Source: a bacterium (GTDB lineage: Bacteria; Patescibacteriota; WWE3; 2-01-FULL-39-13; JAACPI01). Taken from it: a stretch of DNA of 42,503 nt. The translations under genes were made by a program, and so were the position numbers. Positions 37,710-42,503 of this stretch are shown here, one piece after another; position 1 is the stretch's first letter; every line of letters starts with the position of its first letter. Location: NCBI GenBank assembly GCA_009995545.1, contig JAACPI010000007.1, forward strand, positions 1-42,503. The letters are read 5' to 3'. Under the pieces are notes generated by a model. The model was not told the DNA's origin. It saw nothing but the letters and a program-made list of their open reading frames with translations, and ran no database searches.

Positions 37710-37945
37710 TTAAGTTGGGATTTTTTTAAAGGTGGGAGTTTCTTTATATCTAATTCTCTACGTAGTGCCTCTTGTTTAGTGTCAAATTCCTCAAAGTAAT
37801 AAAGCTCTACAGGACGTCTACCTTTTGTATACTTAGCACCTAATTTAGATTCGTTATGTTCTAAAACTCTACGCTTTAAATCAATTGTATAACCACAGTA
37901 AAAGGTACCGTCCGAGCATTTTAAAAGGTAGGTGTAGTGTTTCAT
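37694..37945 (-). CDS. GIY-YIG nuclease domain protein (UPF0213-like)
   Basis: HYTYLLKCSDGTFYCGYTIDLKRRVLEHN. Confidence 0.93.
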   Translation of the reverse strand: MKHYTYLLKCSDGTFYCGYTIDLKRRVLEHNESKLGAKYTKGRRPVELYYFEEFDTKQEALRRELDIKKLPPLKKSQLKIPGG

Positions 37946-37993
37946 TTTACATACAAAGAATAGACGAGTTCTAGGCTAGATTCAATAACTGTC

Positions 37994-39046
37994 CTAAATA
38001 GCAGGGAGTATTTTTTCTAAAGTAGGGGTTTCTAAGGGTAGTTTTTCTAAACCCGCGATTGTCATTTCGGGGGTGGGTCTATTTAAAATGTAATTTATAA
38101 TATCTAAAGCCACATTTTGTGCTCTGCCAATTACGGGAAAATGGTGGATATCTATTCCGGGCTGGTCATTAAGCTCTAAAACATAGGCTTTATTTGTTTT
38201 TTTATTATAGATAATATCAACTCCAGTAACGCCCATTCCTAAGGCTTTTGTTGCTGCTAAAGCTGTTGCTCTTACTATTTCTGGGGCCTCAATAGTAGCA
38301 TCCTTGCCTATCCCCCCAGTACTTATATTAGAATTTTGTCTTAAAAAGAATATTTCGTTTATTTTAGGTATATATTTATAATTAACCCCTTTCTTTTTTA
38401 GATTTCTTTTAACCTCACCATTTAGCCTTATTTTACACATTGGTTTTTCGTACTTAACACCTACTAGGGGGTTATTATTAAAAATAGTGATCAAACGACG
38501 TAGGGTATTTACCCCGTCTCCGATTACATGAGCAGGTATTCGCTCCATAATTGCAGATATTTTATCTCCTACTACAAAAACTCTATAATCCTTTCCTTGT
38601 ATAAATTCTTCTATTAGTACGTTTTTAGTTCCAGTTGCAGGGAATATGTGTGGCATTATTTCATCTAGTTCTGCTTCGGTTTCTATATTTGCGTAAACCT
38701 TATTACCATGAGCCCCAACTGTTGGTTTTAAAACACAGGGGTAAAGATTTTTAGTATTAATTAATTTTTTAGCCTGAAGAGCAGTTTTAACTAAATATGT
38801 TTTTGGAATTCTAACTTTAGCAAGTTTTAGCACTTTTTTAGTTAAGTACTTATTATTAGCTATCATACAGGTTGGCTGTGAGTTAACTGGAAAAGAAGTT
38901 CCCCTTATGAAAAAAGTACTGCCCTCGTGAATAATTTTTAAAAGTTTATACTTTGCAGAAACAACAGTAACATTTATGCCTTCTTTAACTAAAGTGTCTA
39001 ATATTATCTGAGCACTGTGACTGGAAAGTTTAGCAATTTTGTTCAT
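37994..39046 (-). CDS. stand-alone ATP-grasp ligase resembling cyanophycin synthetase/GshF ATP-grasp domain
   Basis: PCVLKPTVGAHGNKVY, ERIPAHVIGDGVNTLRRLI, LRQNSNISTGGIGKDAT, GVTGVDII, VLELNDQPGID. Confidence 0.85.
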   Translation of the reverse strand: MNKIAKLSSHSAQIILDTLVKEGINVTVVSAKYKLLKIIHEGSTFFIRGTSFPVNSQPTCMIANNKYLTKKVLKLAKVRIPKTYLVKTALQAKKLINTKNLYPCVLKPTVGAHGNKVYANIETEAELDEIMPHIFPATGTKNVLIEEFIQGKDYRVFVVGDKISAIMERIPAHVIGDGVNTLRRLITIFNNNPLVGVKYEKPMCKIRLNGEVKRNLKKKGVNYKYIPKINEIFFLRQNSNISTGGIGKDATIEAPEIVRATALAATKALGMGVTGVDIIYNKKTNKAYVLELNDQPGIDIHHFPVIGRAQNVALDIINYILNRPTPEMTIAGLEKLPLETPTLEKILPAI

Positions 39047-39269
39047 AATTTTTGGTATGACAACATATCAATAAATAAAAAAATTATAGATATCTGTAAA
39101 TAGATAAATATAGGTACGTAGTTTGTTGTAGAGTAAGCGGGTGTGTAAAAAACGGATTATCGTTTAAAAAACATCTAAGTAATCTTTTTAACTACTGGGT
39201 ATTTGTCTTAACACAGAGTATTATAGCACAAAGTTTGGTACATATCTAATACTACAGGATAGTCAAGTT

Positions 39270-39791
39270 CTACGATATTTTAATAAAATTTATTTTTCTT
39301 AACATATTTTCAGATTCTAAAGTGACTATAAGTGAAAAACCTTGATCTATAGAGTTAGCGATATCTTCAAAAACTGTTTTGTCTACAAAATAAACCTGTA
39401 CCCCTAGACTTAACATAGACTTTAAACCGGATTCATATATTTTTTTAGAAAGAGGTTTGACCGGTTCTTTACTAACCCACCCATCTTTAGTGCCACCGTA
39501 TTTTGTTTCGTGATAAAAAGTTGTTGAGGGTAAAGTGTAGATAGCCCCGCCCTTGTCCTCCTTTAAAAATCTTTCTTTATCACTGTAAAGAGCATAACTA
39601 ACTCCGTTAAATCTTCCCAAATTTGACCAGGAGTCGTTACATGGAACAATAAATTTGGATGCATATTGTTCGCCCGTAGTCGCAAAAACAACTGGACCCT
39701 CTTCTTTATTCCGAACTGAATTCGCTCTTGGTTCAAATATTTCAATATTTTTATTTTGCGAAGCGTGGTAAAGATATTTTGGCTTTTTCAT
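39270..39791 (-). CDS. hypothetical protein, possibly ADP-ribosyltransferase/RNA 2'-phosphotransferase-like fold
   Basis: YLYHASQNKNIEIFEPRANSV...VVFATTGEQYASKF pattern only. Confidence 0.5.
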   Translation of the reverse strand: MKKPKYLYHASQNKNIEIFEPRANSVRNKEEGPVVFATTGEQYASKFIVPCNDSWSNLGRFNGVSYALYSDKERFLKEDKGGAIYTLPSTTFYHETKYGGTKDGWVSKEPVKPLSKKIYESGLKSMLSLGVQVYFVDKTVFEDIANSIDQGFSLIVTLESENMLRKINFIKIS

Positions 39792-39917
39792 TTTTAAATG
39801 GTGGCAAAGCTTTTAGTACTTATTTACGTATATCTAACATTAGTATAGCTTATACAGATAATCACTAAAAATATAACAAAAAGAAACATAGTTTTAGACA
39901 TACTACGAGGGCATTTT

Positions 39918-40925
39918 TTGTTAGCGATACTTGTTGACCACCTTAATTACTACACAGGCAACTCCATTTTTACTTTTTACAACGGTAACGGCCGTTTATG
40001 GGTTTCGGCGGCAGAAGGGTTTGTGTTTTTATCTGGTTTTTTTGTCAGCTACGTTTATTACCCAAAACTTGCAGGCGGAGCTGTAAAAAATACTTTTAAA
40101 ATTCTTTTTAAAAAATCACGCAATCTCTACCTATGGAGTATTTTTTTAACACTAGGTTACACAGCGCTTGCATTAAATACAAATAGGTACCCAATGACTT
40201 TAAATGTGGACAGTGTATCCATTTTAAAGGACTTAGTACTTAATACTTTAATACTAAGACACGTTTATGGTTGGGCAGATATCTTAGTACTTTATATTCC
40301 CCTACTATTATTAGCACCCATAATTTTACTGTTATTTAAAAAAAGATTATCTTGGTTGGTTTTAGCTTTATCTGTACTTATTTGGTCGTTAAATTTTAAA
40401 AATACAAACTGTACCCTAGCTTGTGTAAGTTTTTTTGAGCTTACCTCTTGGCAACTAATATTTGTACTAGGAATGTTAGCAGGCTTTTATAAAGATAATC
40501 TAGCTAAGTTATACAGATATATTAAAGAATTTAGACTAATCAAATACTCAATTGTTCTGTTATTTATTATTACCGTTTTATTAAGTGTTTTAAATAATAT
40601 TTCTGATAACTACAAATACCCTTCAGACTTGTTGTTTAATACCGAAACACTAGGAATAGGAAGAATTATTATTTTTGCACTATGGTTTACAGTTTTTTAT
40701 ATGTTTATCGAAAAGTATAAAACTTTTATTACTAAATACTTAGGTTGGTTGTATTTAACCTTGGGACAAAACTCATTACGCACCTATATTGTTCAATCTA
40801 CAGTTTTATTTGGCTTTTTTTACCTACCACTCCCCTATTCGTTTTGGTTAAATAGTATTTACTACCTTTTTGCTATCTTGGTTACATGGCTAACAGTAAC
40901 AATATATAATAAGTCTCTAAGTTAG
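39918..40925 (+). CDS. OpgC-like membrane protein; coding likely extends 5' of TTG
   Basis: SAAEGFVFLSGFFVSYVY, about 9-10 TM; upstream in-frame NIVLDILRGHF resembles OpgC N-terminus. Confidence 0.8.
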   Translation: MLAILVDHLNYYTGNSIFTFYNGNGRLWVSAAEGFVFLSGFFVSYVYYPKLAGGAVKNTFKILFKKSRNLYLWSIFLTLGYTALALNTNRYPMTLNVDSVSILKDLVLNTLILRHVYGWADILVLYIPLLLLAPIILLLFKKRLSWLVLALSVLIWSLNFKNTNCTLACVSFFELTSWQLIFVLGMLAGFYKDNLAKLYRYIKEFRLIKYSIVLLFIITVLLSVLNNISDNYKYPSDLLFNTETLGIGRIIIFALWFTVFYMFIEKYKTFITKYLGWLYLTLGQNSLRTYIVQSTVLFGFFYLPLPYSFWLNSIYYLFAILVTWLTVTIYNKSLS

Positions 40926-41455
40926 TTGGCTGCAATAAATTTTTCTACTGCGATCTTTCGCATACTGATCAAGTTCTTTTCATCCTGAGACATTTCGCCT
41001 AGCGTTTTATTATGGCCGTTAGGTTTAAAAATAGGATCCCACCCGAATCCTGCGCTTACCTGACCTTTGTCCTCTACTATTTCTCCTTTTAATACGCCTT
41101 CATAAAAAGAAATATTCTTATTTTCGTCTGAAAATCCAATGATTGACTTTGCCACAGCCTCGGCTCCAAAAGTTTTTGAAAGTTTTACTATTCCAGCATT
41201 TCCAATACTTTTAAGAAACCACTTACTTAAGGGTCCTGGAAGGCCACCCATCCCCGTGAGAGTAAAGGAGGTATCTTCAACTATAAAAGGATCGCTTGTG
41301 TGATTTTGCGCCTCAAGAAGCTTAGCTTTTAGAACCGTCTGGGAATCTAGATGTTGTATCTCTGAAAGATCTATATCTAGTTGCTCGACACTAGGCAAAA
41401 GTTTTTTAATTTCTTGAAACTTTCCAGAGTTTCCGGTTATAAATAGTAGTCCCAT
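40922..41455 (-). CDS. rdgB: RdgB/HAM1-like non-canonical purine NTP pyrophosphatase
   Basis: LLFITGNSGKFQEIKKLL, FIVEDTSFTL, GFGWDPIFKPNG. Confidence 0.93.
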   Translation of the reverse strand: MGLLFITGNSGKFQEIKKLLPSVEQLDIDLSEIQHLDSQTVLKAKLLEAQNHTSDPFIVEDTSFTLTGMGGLPGPLSKWFLKSIGNAGIVKLSKTFGAEAVAKSIIGFSDENKNISFYEGVLKGEIVEDKGQVSAGFGWDPIFKPNGHNKTLGEMSQDEKNLISMRKIAVEKFIAAN

Positions 41456-41524
41456 AAAAATATACTAACAAAACTATGTTTGAATAGTAAGTAGGTGTTG
41501 TATAGGCAGGAAAAATACAATTCT

Positions 41525-42025
41525 CTAACTACATAGTTCACAAGTTTTTCTAAACTCGTGTAAAAATTTCTCATCTAGCCAAGAAACATATTGGGACAAA
41601 TTGCCGAAGTCTAGATACGTCGTATGTTTTACATTACCCCCAGGATCCTTTACAAACTCACATACACTTAAGACCTTGCCTGTGTATATTAGTTGGTTCG
41701 CGTAAAATACCCACTTACCTTCTTCTTTTTTGTAAGAACTAAAATACCCTAAAAGTTTTATAGTGGCAGGATCAATCTTTATCGATGTCTCTTCATAAAC
41801 TTCCCTGATAAGTGCTTCTTTCGGGGTTTCACCAGGTTCTATACCCCCTCCGGGTAGTGTCCATGTTTTATTATTATTTGATACTAGAACAAGTTTTTTG
41901 CGTTGGTTATATACAAGCCCCTAGGCAGAAACAACTTTTTCTAAAGACTCCGCAGCGTTATCTAAATGGAAATCGAATCTGTAATTGTTCTTATTTAGCA
42001 GGGGCTTTTTGTATTTTATAGTAAT
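41525..42025 (-). pseudogene. Nudix hydrolase interrupted by in-frame TAG (41921-41923) and lacking a canonical start
   Basis: WTLPGGGIEPGETPKEALIREVYEETSIKI Nudix box; frame continuous across TAG: ...ESLEKVVSA*GLVYNQRKKLVLVSNNNKTW. Confidence 0.75.
41911..42014. repeat. inverted repeat ATACAAGCCCCT / AGGGGCTT(TTT)GTAT flanking the N-terminal part of the interrupted Nudix gene
   Basis: Arms 41911-41922 and 42000-42014, identical apart from a 3-nt insertion. Confidence 0.55.
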
Positions 42026-42056
42026 GCGTAAATTTTAACCTGAGTACTCGGCTTAC

Positions 42057-42432
42057 CTACTTTTCACCTATAAACTGAATTATATTTCCGTCTAGATCAG
42101 TAAATGTTGCAAAATACGAATCAAATGTGGGCGCTTTAAAAGGTTTAGCAATAAACTTTACACCTTTTTCTTTTAGCTCCTTATAAGAGTCAGTTACGGA
42201 ATCTACAGATATATTAAACATTATTCTGTATGGATCTTTATTTTTTCCTTTTACTTTTGGATGTTTACCAACCCAAAGGTATGACTCACCAATAGATAAA
42301 CCAACTCCCGTGTCATCTGGGTGATTAATTTCTTCAATTACTCCTGCTCCGAGCATATTTTTATACCACTTAGCCAGTTCTATAAAATTTTCTGACCAAA
42401 TTAGAATTGCACCTATTTTTTTTAATTTTCAT
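42057..42432 (-). CDS. glyoxalase/VOC-fold protein with apparent A8 frameshift after the upstream ATG (track ORF starts at 42356)
   Basis: SYFATFTDLDGNIIQFIGEK; upstream in-frame IGAILIWSENFIELAKWYKNMLGA completes the VOC module. Confidence 0.7.
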
Positions 42433-42503
42433 ACCTCCCAACTTGAAACCACCTGCGTAAGCTGGTGGAGGAAGTAGACCCTAAAATCCTCTGTAATATA
42501 ATA

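Noticed and set aside
41812-42021. 69-aa plus ORF
   Set aside because: Antisense to the Nudix frame, which carries a full Nudix box
1-42503. Alternative genetic code (TGA recoded) as in some CPR groups
   Set aside because: Conserved genes read through without internal TGA; only one gene has an internal TAG
1-42503. CRISPR array, prophage, integrase or transposase
   Set aside because: No regularly spaced repeats and no recombinase or phage structural motifs found

Overview
The window is AT-rich, gene-dense bacterial chromosome. Gene content and style (small proteins, single dispersed tRNAs, tight packing) suggest a Candidate Phyla Radiation/Patescibacteria-like genome, but this is inference only. 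I find about 40 protein-coding genes and 13 single tRNA genes, all with encoded CCA. There is no convincing IS element, prophage or CRISPR array. Recognisable genes include GAPDH, Dus, a trypsin-like membrane protease, Fe/Mn-SOD, a Qnr-like pentapeptide protein, a U32 peptidase, an MprF-like synthase, an SPFH protein, SpoU and TlyA methyltransferases, ManC-like, PolX, a clan-A glycosidase, IMPDH/GMPR, a Y-family polymerase, a C39-like peptidase, an ABC exporter, a copper-homeostasis operon, a cyanophycin-synthetase-like ATP-grasp, OpgC-like and RdgB. The main points for follow-up are: (1) a single-ORF fusion of a BpsA-like branched-polyamine synthase with a SpeD domain that keeps its catalytic residues; (2) a copper operon with a candidate CsoR operator that overlaps both the -35 box and the 3' end of the neighbouring CDS; (3) many TATAAT boxes 4-11 nt upstream of start codons, implying leaderless mRNAs and correcting some starts; (4) an internally duplicated Cys-motif membrane protein; (5) a hairpin repeat pair with a compensatory base-pair change; (6) three genes with broken or non-canonical 5' ends in the last 3 kb, including a TAG-interrupted Nudix gene beside an inverted repeat; (7) several small ORFs missed by the supplied track.
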